A DNA stretch of 64,000 nt from Physcomitrium patens (GCF_000002425.4 NC_037270.1:13938445-14002444), one strand, 5' to 3'. Positions 1 to 10,953 are shown, numbered from the stretch's first letter. The notes: generated by a model not told the origin, from the letters alone. Made by a program: numbers and translations.

Positions 1-1802
1 AAGAGATGTATTTGTTGAGATTGTCCTCTTATCAATATTAGAACTTCATCCTTCTTGATAAAGAATGGATTATCCCTCTTCTTGAAGGCATCTAAGCATT
101 GTCGTATTACGTGAAGTCTTATTCAAGAATGCACTAGGCACTTTATTATGGAAGGTAGAATGGAAATTGCAACAATAAATTCTAATAGAATATTAAATAA
201 ATTCTAATTAAACCTTAACAATACTAAGTAAGCTTTAATTAAATTCAAAAGAATCTTTAAAAAAATTACAAAATAAATAATAAAAAATCTTAAAGAAATT
301 CAAAATAAATCCACAATAAATCTTAAAAGAATCTCTAAAAAATCCTAAATAAATATTAAAATAATTACAAATATATTTTAAATAAATCACAATTAAGTTC
401 TAATTTAATCTTGGTTAAAATCCTAATAGACTTCAATAAAATCCTAGGCCAAATCCTAAATCCTAAACCCTAAAAAAGATCCTAAACCAAATCCTAAAAC
501 CTAGTCCAATCCTAAATCCTAATTAATCTTTAATCAAATCTTAAGCAATTCTTAAATCATAAATCTTAAGTAAATCCTAAATCAAATCCTAAATCCTAGT
601 CCAATCCTAAATTCTAACCAAACCTTAATCAAATCCTAAACCCTAACTCAATCCTAATCCTAAACCAAATCCTAATAAAAACTTAACCAATTCAATCTAA
701 TCTTAGTATAATATAGAACCTCAATATCTATTGATTAAATTATTGATCTTGCTTAAAATTTTATATACTTCTCAACAACTAAGTTAGCAATAAATAATTT
801 TTTTTTGAAGATAATTGCACTTACCAAATAGAAGGAAAAACCTAAATCCACTCAAGTATTGGCCAACCTCCTATTCTAGTCTAAATATTGAACTTCTAGC
901 ACTAATATCTCATTTTGAAATCATTTAATTATTTTCAAATTTCACATATGTATAACGAATCGAGTCCATTACTCTTATATATAAATTTCACTGCAATCCA
1001 ACTAGTAGATTGTTGAAGATCTTAGAAATCCTAATTGCCTTTTAAAGTCCAATTTTTAAAACCTCAATCTACTTGAAATTCAAGAACCTTCAATTCAACC
1101 ATTTGATCAAGCTTAAATTTATAGCATACACTCCAAACAACTATTCATATAAGTTTGAATAGTAGATCTACTACCAAACTTACAAAATTCTCCAAAACGT
1201 AATGCCCTTTTTATTTTACAAATCCTAAAATTATCTAAAACAAATATGACTTTGCAAAGTTCTTACAAAATCATTATACACTTAAATCTCTTAAAATTAA
1301 TGCCTAAAGAAATTCTATCAAGTTTGCTTTCAAATCCTACTCTCTAATTTGCAAAAGAATCCCAAGGTTGCCATAGGTGCTTGGTTTTGTACTTCAAGAT
1401 CTGATTTTGACCCAAGTTGATAAGTGGTCCTCTCTAGATATCAAATTTTGTTGTTTTGAATTGATTTTTACTAAAATCAACTCTTAATTTCTTCTTACAC
1501 ATGATTATATCTTTTATTTTTCTTTTCTACTTTGTTTTGCCTTATTTATGGCCTTAAATAGTAAATAAAAGCTTATTTTGTAAAAAATTAGTATTTATAT
1601 CTTTAGTTTTACTTTCTTTTGGACTATTGTCTATTTTCTAATATAATTTGCTATAATATTTAAAATAAGATCTTCTATAATATAATAATTTTTTCACCCC
1701 TTTCACCTATTAGTCATGTTACATCATGACAGCCTTTTTAAGATTGTAGAGTACCTTCTTCTAAACTAGTATTATTTAGAAACTTATTTTTTCTCTTTCA
1801 GG
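1..1802. other. AT-rich gene-free DNA upstream of a gag relic
   Basis: No supportable gene. The stretch is strongly AT-rich, with stop codons in all frames. It contains the CCTAAA-rich repeat listed separately. It may be the 5' untranslated or LTR part of the plus-strand retrotransposon whose gag starts near 1803, but I found neither a primer binding site nor a second LTR copy to prove that. Confidence 0.5.
420..690. repeat. Degenerate CCTAAA / AATCCTAAA repeat (telomere-like)
   Basis: Imperfect repetition of units such as AATCCTAAA, CCTAAACCCTAAA and CCTAACC. The plant telomere unit on this strand is CCCTAAA, and AAACCCTAAA occurs intact near 470-480. Most units have lost a C or gained AAT. 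It could be a decayed interstitial telomeric repeat or an internal tandem repeat of a retrotransposon untranslated region. The surrounding AT-rich decay makes the two hard to tell apart. Confidence 0.5.
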
Positions 1803-2309
1803 ATGGCTAGATGTTAGTATGATTGAATCTCTCGAGTCTAAGTTAGATGTTATTATGAATACTTTAAATGCTTTAGGTCATAAAACTATTGAAATTGAGA
1901 AATGTTTTACAAGATTTCATAGTGATGTAAGATCTAAATCATATCAATCTATAATGAAATCACTTTTTCGAGCTTCTACATTCAAGGAGACAATAGCACC
2001 TATACTTCAACAAGAAAATTTACATATTTAATAACATAAAGAGCCTTGGATTAGTCTTCCAAAAAATTTTGATAGTATATATTTAAAGTTTTGAGGATTT
2101 ATTAACCAAATTTGAGTGCTAATTTTTCTACAATCTGAGTACTATCTAAGAAAAGAGTCACGAATTGATTTAGTTAGAACCTTACTCACAACACATGCCT
2201 TATCTTGATTTGCTCATTTATTTAAGAAGAGATTTCTAAGCTTGAGTAATTTCAAAGTTTTTTTTAGAAGCATTTGCAAAGGTATTTAGAAAACATAACA
2301 AGGTCCAAT
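1803..2309 (+). pseudogene. Ty3/gypsy gag fragment, 5' half (interrupted by insertion)
   Basis: An open stretch at 1819-2031 is followed by a frame with internal stops that still reads like Ty3 gag: EPWISLPKNFDS, then KF-stop-GFINQI, LLTTHALS-stop-F and, after a shift in a T run, EAFAKVFRKHNKVQ. These resemble the usual gag order (PEKFDG, RGFxNQI, LLTGxALSWF, FxxTFGxxDK). Stops sit where W or R codons are expected, as transition decay would give. The fragment ends exactly at CCAAT (2305-2309), where the minus-strand LTR element begins. Its continuation is at 8732, beyond that element. Not functional. Confidence 0.75.
2305..2309. repeat. Candidate 5-bp target site duplication, left copy (CCAAT)
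   Basis: CCAAT at the left edge of the LTR element is repeated at 8732-8736 at its right edge. Removing the element rejoins the two halves of one gag frame, which supports a true insertion footprint. Caveat: the outer end of the left LTR does not match the inner end of the right LTR over about 20 bases, so the exact boundary could be shifted. Confidence 0.6.
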
Positions 2310-2877
2310 CCTCAAAGATAAGAACTTGATGAAAGCAAATAAATAAGTGAAACTCTTTAAAAAAAAAATAGAAATAAAGAAGTATGTATATTAAAAAAAA
2401 AAAAAAAAACTAGAATGACTATTATCAAAAGACAAAGAAATTAGAGACTCTTGAAATTAGACTAAAAATAAAAAAAGAATTGATAAGAGTAAAGAAGGCT
2501 TTATTCTTGCATGTGTATATACTTTCTATCTAAGATTTATGTGACAACATTCTATAGGACTTCCAAAAACGTGTTGACTTTACATGGCATATATCTTAAC
2601 TTGCAAGGCTATTTTTATATATGGATATCATATAGTCAGCTTATTTTGTAAGCTATTAATATATGTAGCACATGATTAGCTTGTTGATCAAATTTCTAAT
2701 CTATCAATCAAGTACAAACACATGCAAGGTCAAAACAATGTTTTAAAAGCTTGTAGAGAGCTTCTATAGAAGATATTATAAAATTTATAAATTTTTATCT
2801 ATTTTTATCTACTTTTACTTATTTCTACCTATTTAAATTATTTAAGTAATAGTTATAATAGATATATAGTTTTGTCA
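2310..2877 (-). repeat. Left (3') LTR of element A
   Basis: Aligns by eye along most of its length with 8164-8731. Shared landmarks include AATGACTATT, GTGACAACATTCTATA, GACATATATCTTAACTT or its near match, and the CTATTTTTATCTA stretch at the outer end. Differences are largely transitions plus length changes in A runs. The inner edge ends ...TTTGTCA, followed by ttatctccctt, which on the minus strand is a purine-rich AAGGGAGATAA tract, as expected for the polypurine tract just upstream of the 3' LTR. Confidence 0.85.
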
Positions 2878-2890
2878 TTATCTCCCTTGT
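2878..2890 (-). other. Probable polypurine tract of element A
   Basis: On the minus strand this reads as a purine-rich AAGGGAGATAA directly abutting the LTR start TGACAAAAC. Position and composition fit the plus-strand primer site of an LTR retrotransposon. Confidence 0.55.
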
Positions 2891-3514
2891 TATGGACAAG
2901 TTCCTCGAGTAGCGATGATCATATGTTGGAGAACTTTAAGATGTGGCAAATTGTATTTGCAACATACTTTGATCTTTGTTTCCTTTGAAGGTAGTTAATA
3001 GATCTTTTCAGCCATCAATAATGTTCTATTCTAAGGCAAAAAGATGACCATGTTATTTGATCATTGTTGAAACATTCATAACTTCTTTCAAATAAAATAT
3101 TTGTAATACCACTAGGAGTTGTTCCTACCTCCAATAAAATCACAAAACATCAAGAGTCTCTTTCCATGTTGTGATATTAAATGTATTATATCTTACCATC
3201 TATTCAAAGAAGAACATGTCATTTTTGAAGGTCTTCATATCTATTATGTCATCTTAAAGGCTGTAATAATCGCAATATCTTGTCTAGTAAGTTAGCAAAT
3301 GATGGCTCTTGAGTTAAATCCACTGGCTGTTGATTCTCCATCTCCTTAATACCACAATTATACAAAAACTATAAACAAGGATAAAAGGTAGAATGTGATA
3401 TTTTTTAAATTATAATTCTTTTATAGCAAAGATTTACTATCCTTTACCTTGGTTTTGATGGATGTTGATAAAAAGCTTTGATCATCTCTGCTACATTTAT
3501 AAGATTTTTTGTTA

Positions 3515-3606
3515 GCTTCTATGTACATTTGCTAATATCATATCCATACCAATGAACAAGATATTCTAACATATATCGGCATCGCTTTGAGTCTAAGATT
3601 TCTTCT
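3515..3606 (-). pseudogene. Chromodomain of element A integrase
   Basis: The minus strand reads EEILDSKRCRYMLEYLVHWYG then YDISKCT followed by a stop. This matches the chromodomain core of chromovirus integrases (EILDxR...YLVxWxGYxxxExTWEP), with the final tryptophan codon apparently changed to a stop. The domain binds modified histones and steers integration into heterochromatin in intact relatives. Here it is a relic. Confidence 0.8.
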
Positions 3607-4394
3607 ACCTTGAATTCTTAATTATTATCTACTTCTATAAGAGGAGATGGTATTTGTCTTCTTTCCAAGATATTCATTGTCTTATATGGCTCTGAAAAGG
3701 ACATACAAAATACAGGATGGATTTTCATAGACTTCAATAGATGTAATCAATAAGCGATTTGATTGACTTATTTACTAATAAAAAACGACTAAATTCTATT
3801 ATAATCCAACTTGTCACAAAGATAAATAATTTTAATATTATGATAAAATAATCATATCTTATTATCAATATAGAAATGAAGTTGTTCCTTGCAATAAGCA
3901 TCCGCATTGTTCTTTTGTTGTTCTTGAACCTCTTTGAATTGCACCTTCATTGTTGTATGTAGCTCAGATAAATGATTCACAAAATCTTCTGTCATAAGAT
4001 TATCAACTTTTGAAAAGCCAAAAGTATCAAGTTGTGGATGATATCTATAATTAATAAAAAAAAGGTATTTATTGCATAGAAAAATGTATTATGTTATTAT
4101 AAGAAAATTTTGCCAATGACAAAAGAGTTTTCTAATCATCTTGTTGATAGTTGATGGTACACTCAAATACTACTCTAAAATTTGATTTGTACACCATGTT
4201 TGTCCATCACTTTGATGATAGAAAGTTGAAGATAATTTAATATCCACTTTTATAATCTTAAAAAATATTCTCTAAAATCTTGATACAAATTGAATTCTTC
4301 TATCAGATATAATAACCTTAAATAATCTATGATAGTCATAGATATTGTCAAAGAAAAGCTTGGCTATTTCTTCACTTGTGATAGTTTTTGTACA

Positions 4395-4931
4395 TCATAC
4401 AAAATGTGCCATCTTGGTGAAATAATCTACTATCAAAAATATAGAATCATAAGAACCTAAGATTAGAAGATTTATTATAAAATCCATAGAAACAGAAGAC
4501 CATGGTTGTTCTTGAATAGATAAGGATTGAATAAGTCCATAAAGTTGATGATGTGGAGTTTTTGACCTTGAACAAATGTCACATGAATGGACAAAGATTT
4601 TCATTGCCTTTTGCATTTTTGGCTACCAAAAATCTCTAAGTATAAGTTTTAAAGTCTTGTTGTATCCAAAATATGTAATTGCTAAAAAGTCATGACATGT
4701 TTGAAGAATACATAAACAAGTTTTTTCTTTTGGAATATATAAGCGTCCTTCAAAATACAGTAGGTTGTTTTTAAACTCAAACTTAGAAGCATCATGAGAC
4801 TTAAAAAAAAGATTCTTAATATCATGAATGAGAAAATTGAAGAACAGATTTGATTGAATTTTCTTAACAAGGTTTGAAACAACAATCAATGTTGGTTTTA
4901 TTACTAAAAAATGAAAGTGCTTTGGCTTCAA
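4395..4931 (-). pseudogene. Integrase zinc finger and catalytic core of element A
   Basis: The upstream part carries ILQTCHDFLAITYFGYNKTL then LILRDFW, the HHCC zinc-binding region with its second histidine replaced by tyrosine. A stop follows, then HSCDICSRSKTPHH and PWSSVSMDFIINLL, the CxxC half of the finger and the start of the catalytic core with the first acidic residue (MDF). VDYFTKMAHFV marks the next conserved block. The frame is broken between the two open parts and downstream, so the enzyme is dead. Confidence 0.85.
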
Positions 4932-5284
4932 AAAACTCTTTCTTTATTGATTATAAGATGCATTTTTTTCTTTTGGTGCAAGATAAGAACATCTAGAAAG
5001 GGCGTCTAACAAATCTTGTTATTTTTTGCATCGATAAGTGATGTTAAAATCAAATCTTGACAAAGACATGCTCCAACAAGCTTGGTGATAATTCAAAATA
5101 TATGTTGATATAAAATATTTAAAATTCTTGTGATTAATATAAACAATGACTGAATCAAAAGTACCTTTTAGAATATGGCACTATTCTTAAAACAAGTCAA
5201 CATTTGCAAGAAGTTCTTTTTTGTGAATCTTGTAGTTGATCTTGGTAATTAAAAATTTTCTTAAATAAAAAGCTATTAGATGAA

Positions 5285-5365
5285 GTTTATCATCTATTCT
5301 TATTTAAGATAATATAACATCTATAGTAAAGTTTGATACATCTGTTTCTATAATAAATGGCTTTG
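5285..5365 (-). pseudogene. RNase H start of element A
   Basis: The minus strand reads HIDFSKPFIIETDVSNF, matching the FxKPFxIETDASDxAxGAxLxQ signature at the start of the Ty3 RNase H domain. The A-to-V and D-to-N changes are those expected of C-to-T decay. It lies between the reverse transcriptase and integrase pieces. Confidence 0.75.
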
Positions 5366-5546
5366 AAAAGTCAATGTGATATAAGATTGGTATAGAAATA
5401 AAGGTTGTCTTTAAAGCTTCAAATGTTACTTTTGCTTCTTAATTCCATTGAATTTTGTCTTTACAAGACAAATATGTAAGTGGAATTGTAACTTGAAAAA
5501 AGTTCTTGATGAAGATTTGGTAGTAGTTAATAAATTTTAAAAAATA

Positions 5547-6199
5547 TTAGACATCTCTTACCATTTTTGAGATCTTCCAATTCATAATAGTTTGAACTTT
5601 CTTAGGATCTATCATAAGTTTTTCATTTGAAATGATATACCCTAAGAAGTTGACCTGAGTGTGGAATATATGCTTTTTTATTTTGGCATAGCGTCTAGTA
5701 TTTTTTAGTTTTTGTAACATACAACAAATATGAAGTTCATATTTTTTTATATTCTTAAAATAGATTAAGATGTCGTCTAGGTAACACATAATAAATTCAT
5801 CTAAAAACTCTCAAAAAATATCATTCATTAGATATTGAAAAGCTACTTGTATATTTGTAAGTCCAAAAAACATGACGTCATATTCAAAATGTTCATACCT
5901 TATTTGAAACACAATCTTCTATTCATCTTTTTTTTGATGCATACCAGATTGTATGCTCTTCATAGATTTATTTTTGTATAGATCTTAGCTTGATTCAACT
6001 GATTAAGAAGTCCAAATATCAAAGGTAGCAGGTACCTATTTTTGATGGTGATTTTCTTGAGTCCTTGATAATTAACATACATCTGCAATGATTCATCATT
6101 TTTCATTACAAATAAAATTAGAGCTCCTACTAGAGATTTGGAATGATGTATGAAGTTCTTAGCCAAATTTTCTTCAATATACTCTTTGAATTCAATCAA
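5547..6199 (-). pseudogene. Reverse transcriptase of element A
   Basis: Two open pieces (6199-5960 and 5789-5547) cover most of the domain. The first has the N-terminal block (FKEYIEENL, SLVGALILFVMKNDESLQMY, NRYLLPLI, then AKIYTKINL at the first catalytic aspartate position, where D is replaced by N). The second holds the active-site motif YLDD (5783-5772) in CYLDDILIYFKN, then NFLGYIISNEKL and DPKKVQTI. Stops or shifts lie between them. Many substitutions (R to Q, G to E, P to L, C to Y) are CG-to-TA in kind. Once made cDNA; now inactive. Confidence 0.9.
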
Positions 6200-6538
6200 T
6201 TCATTTTATGATAAATTATAAATTGGTCCAAAGAGCAGTTGAATTTTTTCTTGAAGATCAATTGAGCATTCATAGGAACAATGTTCTAGTAGAACATTTA
6301 CATTTTTTTTCTCAAATACAGCTTTAAAATCTTAATATTAGCTTGGAATGCCAATTGAAGTCTTTTCACCATTAAAAAAAAATGTAATATATATGATATA
6401 AGATAATCCTTCTTTTACAACATGCAAGAAAGATCTTGCATCTACAAATAAAAATTTAATTGTATTAAACTTATAAATTTCTACTTGATCAACTATATTC
6501 TTAGTTATACATGCAAAAAAGTCAAGACTATAAGAAAT

Positions 6539-6742
6539 TCAATCTATTTTTGAATTATATTTTTTTAGCCATGATAAATCTAAAATGATTGGATTAAAAC
6601 AAGATCTAATGATATTAAATATTATAAAGCTATTGTGACTATAAGTTGTTACTTGTATAAGAAGAATTTTATGAGTAATATTTTTTAAAGAGAATAGATG
6701 ACCATCTATGACTTTTATATGAACAAGTTTAGTTTTCTTCAC
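6539..6742 (-). pseudogene. Aspartic protease region of element A
   Basis: The open frame contains ITHKILLIQVTTYSHNSFI then FNIIRSCFNPIILDLSWLKKY and NSKID. NPIILGxxWLxxxNPxID is the typical block at the protease to reverse transcriptase junction of Ty3 pol. The catalytic DTG/DSG is not in this open piece and should lie just upstream in the broken frame near 6.8-6.9 kb. The same block recurs in element C at 12130-12265. Confidence 0.75.
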
Positions 6743-7013
6743 TAAAAGTATGTTATGTCTTTTAGAAAATTCTTAATCTAAGAAACATGTTAAGATTCTT
6801 GAATCTAATAAAGCAAAGGCTTTGTGATGTTTAGGTCCTAAAATAATATTTATTATAAAATAAGGAGAAGGTTCTAAGGAGAGAATAAGTCCTTTACTAG
6901 GTGTTATACAAGATTCCACCCACATAATTCCTATTGTAGCTGAAAAAACTTATTTTTTAATATTCTATCTTCTTTGACAATTATAGTCTTCATTTTGTGG
7001 TTGCATTACTTGG

Positions 7014-7055
7014 ACAATATTGAGCAGTGTGCTTTGGTTCTCTATAATATAAGCA
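7014..7055 (-). pseudogene. CCHC zinc knuckle of element A gag
   Basis: The minus strand reads CLYYREPKHTAQYC, fitting the retroviral knuckle CxxCxxxxHxxxxC except that the second cysteine is tyrosine (TGT to TAT, a G-to-A change). It lies between gag and protease, as expected for a nucleocapsid motif. Confidence 0.7.
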
Positions 7056-7123
7056 CAATCTTTCTTCACAATGACAAGTCTTTTCTTGCTCAATAAGAGG
7101 TTAAAAAATGTACTGCATCAATT

Positions 7124-7127
<4 letters not shown>

Positions 7128-7182
<55 letters not shown>
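7128..7182. repeat. (TA)n microsatellite, about 27 units
   Basis: An uninterrupted 55-base TA run. It sits inside element A between the gag body and the zinc knuckle, where no retrotransposon coding sequence would hold it, so it arose or expanded after the element died. Confidence 0.98.
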
Positions 7183-7190
<8 letters not shown>

Positions 7191-7707
7191 TATTGAAAAT
7201 ATATTAATATTATTAAATTATAGTAGCATTGAGGTACATTTAAGTGACTTTTAGATCAAAATTCAAAAAGTCAATTGTCACACTTCTTAGTAAAGTCAAT
7301 TGCTTGACTCAATGTTTGAAGATCAGGTAAGTTGAGCATCAATTTTTTTACCTCATATTATAATTCGTAGAGAAATTGGCTAATAAGTATAGCATCATTA
7401 TACTTAATATCAGTTATAAGTTGTTAAAATTGTAAAGCATATAATATTATCAATGAATTTTCTTATTGGAAGATATAGATCTTATTACTTGTAATAAAAA
7501 TTACATCATGTTTTTCACACATAGATCAAAATTTTATCAAAAAAATATCTAAATTATTCAATTTTAAAATTCATTGTTTAAGAAAAGATAAAATTATGAT
7601 AATGTTGAACTTAAAAGGAGTGTACTAATGAATCTAATTTGTAATCTTGGAGTTGGATATCTCTAGGATTGAAGTTCAATCACAAATTTTATTAGATTAA
7701 TAAATCT

Positions 7708-8007
7708 TCAAAACTTGGATCTTGTGCCATCAAACTTCTCAAGTATTGCAATCTTTGGTTTTCTAACATTGAAAAGGTGTTCCACCATAGGAAAAGGGAT
7801 ATGATTTGGTATGGATATTGAGGCAACTCCAATCACCTCTATATCTTTACTCCTTGCCATTTTTATTACTCCATATAGCGATAAATTGAGTTGATGCATT
7901 CTAAGCATTAACTCCCTAAATTGCTCTTGTATTTGTACTATTGTATTCTTCATTTTGAAAAGCTCTACCATGATAATATTTAAAGAAAGAAAGTTGTTTG
8001 ATATCAC
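7708..8007 (-). pseudogene. Gag N-terminal part of element A
   Basis: A 99-codon open frame beginning about 150 bases inside the 5' LTR. Its end, KIAILEKFDGTRSKF, is the well-known start of the Ty3 gag core (LPEKFDGTRSKF). The preceding part is a presumed coiled region (IVQIQEQFRELMLRMHQLN). The frame then breaks. The same motif, more decayed, occurs in the plus-strand gag near 2060. Confidence 0.8.
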
Positions 8008-8151
8008 TTAAGACAAATAAAAGAGAAGACTTAGAAACAAAGAAAATAATTCTAAAGACTATAATTTAGAAGAAGGTAATCTACAAATCTTAATACGCTT
8101 AAGTCTTTTCAAGAGGAAGAGATAACCCACTCTTAATCAAGAAAAGACAAA

Positions 8152-8163
8152 GCTTTGATATTA
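8152..8163 (-). other. Primer binding site of element A
   Basis: The minus strand reads TAATATCAAAGC directly after the LTR end (...ACTCA). The usual plant site complementary to initiator methionine tRNA is TGGTATCAGAGC; the three differences are all G to A. Position and sequence fix the inner edge of the 5' LTR at 8164. Confidence 0.75.
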
Positions 8164-8731
8164 TGAGTGTACTCTTGTCAATTTTTTAAAGACAAGAATT
8201 TAATAAAAGCAAATAAAAAAATAAGACTCTTTCAAAGAAATAAAAATAGAAAATTATATATATTAAAAAAAAATTAGAATGACTATTGCTAAAAGACAAG
8301 AAAATTAGAGACTCTTTAAACTATATTAGAAATAAGAAAGAAATTGACAAGACTGAAGAAGGCTTCACTCTTGTCTCTATATATACTACCTATGTAAGAT
8401 CTATGTGACAACATTCTATAAGACCTCTAAAAATATATTGACTTTGTATGACATATATCTTAACTTACAAGACTAGTTTTTTATATGGATATTATATAAT
8501 TAACTTGTTCCATAAGCTACCAAAACATATGGCATGTAATTAGCTTATTGACCAAGTTTCTAACCTACTAATCAACTACAAACATATGTAAAGTTAAATT
8601 AGCATCTAAGAAGCTTATATGAAGTTTTTCTATAAAATATTATAAAATTAATCTATTTTTATCTAATTTTACTTATTTCTACCTATTCATATTATTTAGG
8701 TAGTAGTTATAGTAGATATATATCTATGACA
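8164..8731 (-). repeat. Right (5') LTR of element A
   Basis: 568 bases; on the minus strand it begins TGTCATAG and ends ACTCA, giving TG...CA ends. It aligns with the left LTR over nearly its full length. The primer binding site abuts its inner end and CCAAT abuts its outer end. Confidence 0.85.
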
Positions 8732-9010
8732 CCAATGAACAATAAAAAAATATTTGCTTGTTACATTAAGAGTCATGCTCTATATTAATTTATGCATTTG
8801 ATTTTAGGCAATTGGCTTGTGATATTAATTGAGATGAACAAGCTTTTATGAGCTAATTCTATTACAAATTAAGGAATGATGTAAAAGACTTATTATTATT
8901 ATTTGATTCTTAAACATTGAATGAAGTTATTAATCAAGTTGTGAAGTATAATTATATCATTATTTTAATGCCATTAAGATTAGTGCTTATGGACTTTGAT
9001 AAAACAACAA
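8732..9010 (+). pseudogene. Ty3/gypsy gag fragment, 3' half
   Basis: Continuation of the gag interrupted at 2309. The plus-strand frame reads FDFRQLACDIN, stop, DEQAFMS, stop, FYYKLRNDVKDLLLLFDS, stop, TLNEVINQVVKYN. This matches the Ty3 gag block FRQLACDIxWDEQAxxxxFxxGLRxDVKDLLLxxPDPxTLxEAIxQAVxCDN, with stops at W and Q positions. It begins with CCAAT (8732-8736), the right copy of the target duplication. It ends near 9010, where minus-strand element C starts. Confidence 0.75.
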
Positions 9011-9166
9011 ACTAAAAATTTATACTTTGCTGCTTCAATAAATAGATTATTTCCATAATCCTAAGCTAAAGATATACAACTTAATGCAATACAATTCAAA
9101 CCTCTTACAACAAAGGAGAAGAAGTATCAATGAAATTCCTGTATTTTTTGGAGTACAATAGCTAGA

Positions 9167-9232
9167 TTTTTTTGTTGATTTCCACTTATACTCATTAATA
9201 TTGTAGCTACACCAATGAATAAAATATTCCAA
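9167..9232 (-). pseudogene. Chromodomain of element C
   Basis: The open frame begins EYFIHWCSYNINEYKWKST, matching the chromodomain signature YLVxWxGYxxxExTWEP with G-to-S and T-to-K changes. The minus-strand frame stays open to 9047, but I recognise nothing further in it. Confidence 0.75.
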
Positions 9233-10045
9233 CTTATTCCTTCTTTATCAAGAATCAAAAATCTTTTCTACCGCATATTTTACATGATTATCTATTTCAA
9301 TATAAGATAGTAAAAGGTTATATTCTTCATTAAATAGTTGATTTTAAATAAGCTTCTAAAAGAAAAATGTGAAAGATTAGATGTACCTTCATAAATGTAG
9401 GTAGTTTTAACTAATAAGCGAGTAGATGGATTTAATTTTGAATACAAAATGGATCCAATCTTTGGTAGTCCAACTTATTGCAAGGCAAATTGGTCTTGAT
9501 ACTTTGTTGAAGAAACCATACTATATCTTCAACTTAAAAAGCAAAGGATTTTTTTAAATTTCTTTTTAAATATGCTTTGTAAGAATCTTTAGTTGCTTAT
9601 AAATAAAACTTCAAAGTTTTTTGGATTTATAATAATTATTTTATAAGATCTTTAAATATTAGATTTTCATCTTTTGATGTATCTAATAAATCAAACTTCA
9701 AATAATAACCATGATTAGAATAAAATGGTCTTTGCTAACTTAATGCATGAAGAGTATTATTATAAGCAAACTCCACTAAAGATAAATACAAGATCTAATC
9801 ATCTTGTTGATAATTGATGATGCATTGCTAATATTGCTTCAAAACTTATTAATTCATTTTGTTTAATCATTTGTTTGAAGGTGGAAGATAGAAGAAAGGT
9901 TTATAACTACCTTTAATATTTCAAAAAGAGATTTTCAAAACTTTGATATAAATTGAGGTCTTTAATTAGAAATAATATCATTAAATAAACTATAATATCT
10001 ATATATATTATAAAAAGAGCCTTGCCATTTCTTCTCTAAAAATTA

Positions 10046-10366
10046 TCTTTTTGTATGAAATAAAATGTGCCATCTTTATAAATTGATCCACAATAATATA
10101 CATAGCATCAAATATAATTGATAGCAGTAGATCACTAATAAAATCCATTGATATTAAAGACCATGGTTGCTTCAAGATTAGTAGTGGCTATAGAAGTTCA
10201 TAAGATGATGTCAAGAATTCTTGGATCCTAAATAAATGTCATACAAGAAGACAAAGTCCTTTACAGTCTTCTAGATTTAAGGCCACCAAAAATCTCAAGA
10301 AATGAGCTCTAATTTTTTATTAAATCCAAAAGGTCCTACAATTAAAAAATCATGAGAAGATTGAAG
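10046..10366 (-). pseudogene. Integrase of element C
   Basis: The zinc-finger part (10366-10249) reads SSHDFLIVGPFGFNKKLELIS, stop, DFWWP with further stops. The core start (10176-10046) reads KQPWSLISMDFISDLLLS and then IIVDQFIKMAHFISY. These match the two blocks seen in element A at 4931-4395. In-frame stops make it a relic. Confidence 0.75.
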
Positions 10367-10953
10367 AACACAAAATTGTATTGGTCTTTTTGGAATATAT
10401 AAACAATCTTTAAAATATAAAAGATCTTTGACAAATTTGAACTTATTATTTTCAAGGTGCTACTTGATATTATAAATTAATAAATTCTTAGCTAATTCAA
10501 CATAAATTTATTTAAAAAATTTAAATCAACAAATATAACTATAGAAGTAGAATACAGATTAAATTATTTTGGCTTCAAAAGAGTGATATATAGTTAATCA
10601 AATGTTATTTTTTTGGCCTTTGGAGCAAGATAGGATCTCCTTGAGAAAGTATTTCATAATCATTGCTACTTTTTTTATCAATATATAATCAAAAAATCAA
10701 AGCAAAATATAACATATTCCAATAAATTTGGTAGTGATTTAAAATCCAAGCTTGCATAAAATACTCCAAATTTTTGTGATTTATATATGTAGTCACAAGA
10801 TGTGTAGTACGTTCTAATAAGTGATGCCATTCTTAGAAAGAGTCTATAATTGTAAGAAGCTCTTTATCAAAAATTTCATAATTAAACTCCGTAGTTGAAA
10901 ACTTTCTAGAATAGAATGTAATTGAATAGAACTTTCTATCCTTTTCTATTTAT

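Larger units (their letters stand above)
2310..8731 (-). mobile_element. Degenerate Ty3/gypsy chromovirus LTR retrotransposon (element A)
   Basis: About 6.4 kb, reading on the minus strand: LTR (8731-8164), primer binding site (8163-8152), gag, CCHC knuckle, protease, reverse transcriptase, RNase H, integrase, chromodomain, LTR (2877-2310). This domain order and the C-terminal chromodomain identify a Ty3/gypsy chromovirus. Every domain carries stops or shifts, so it cannot move on its own. Replacements are mostly those expected from C-to-T and G-to-A changes (R to H or Q or C, G to E, P to L, D to N). It is inserted into an older plus-strand gag and flanked by CCAAT. Confidence 0.9.

Noticed and set aside
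2305..2309. CCAAT read as a promoter CCAAT box
   Set aside because: It lies inside gag coding sequence and at both element edges; a target duplication explains it better.
8732..9232. Single element spanning the plus-strand gag and the minus-strand chromodomain
   Set aside because: The two parts are on opposite strands and meet abruptly near 9.01-9.05 kb, so they belong to different elements.
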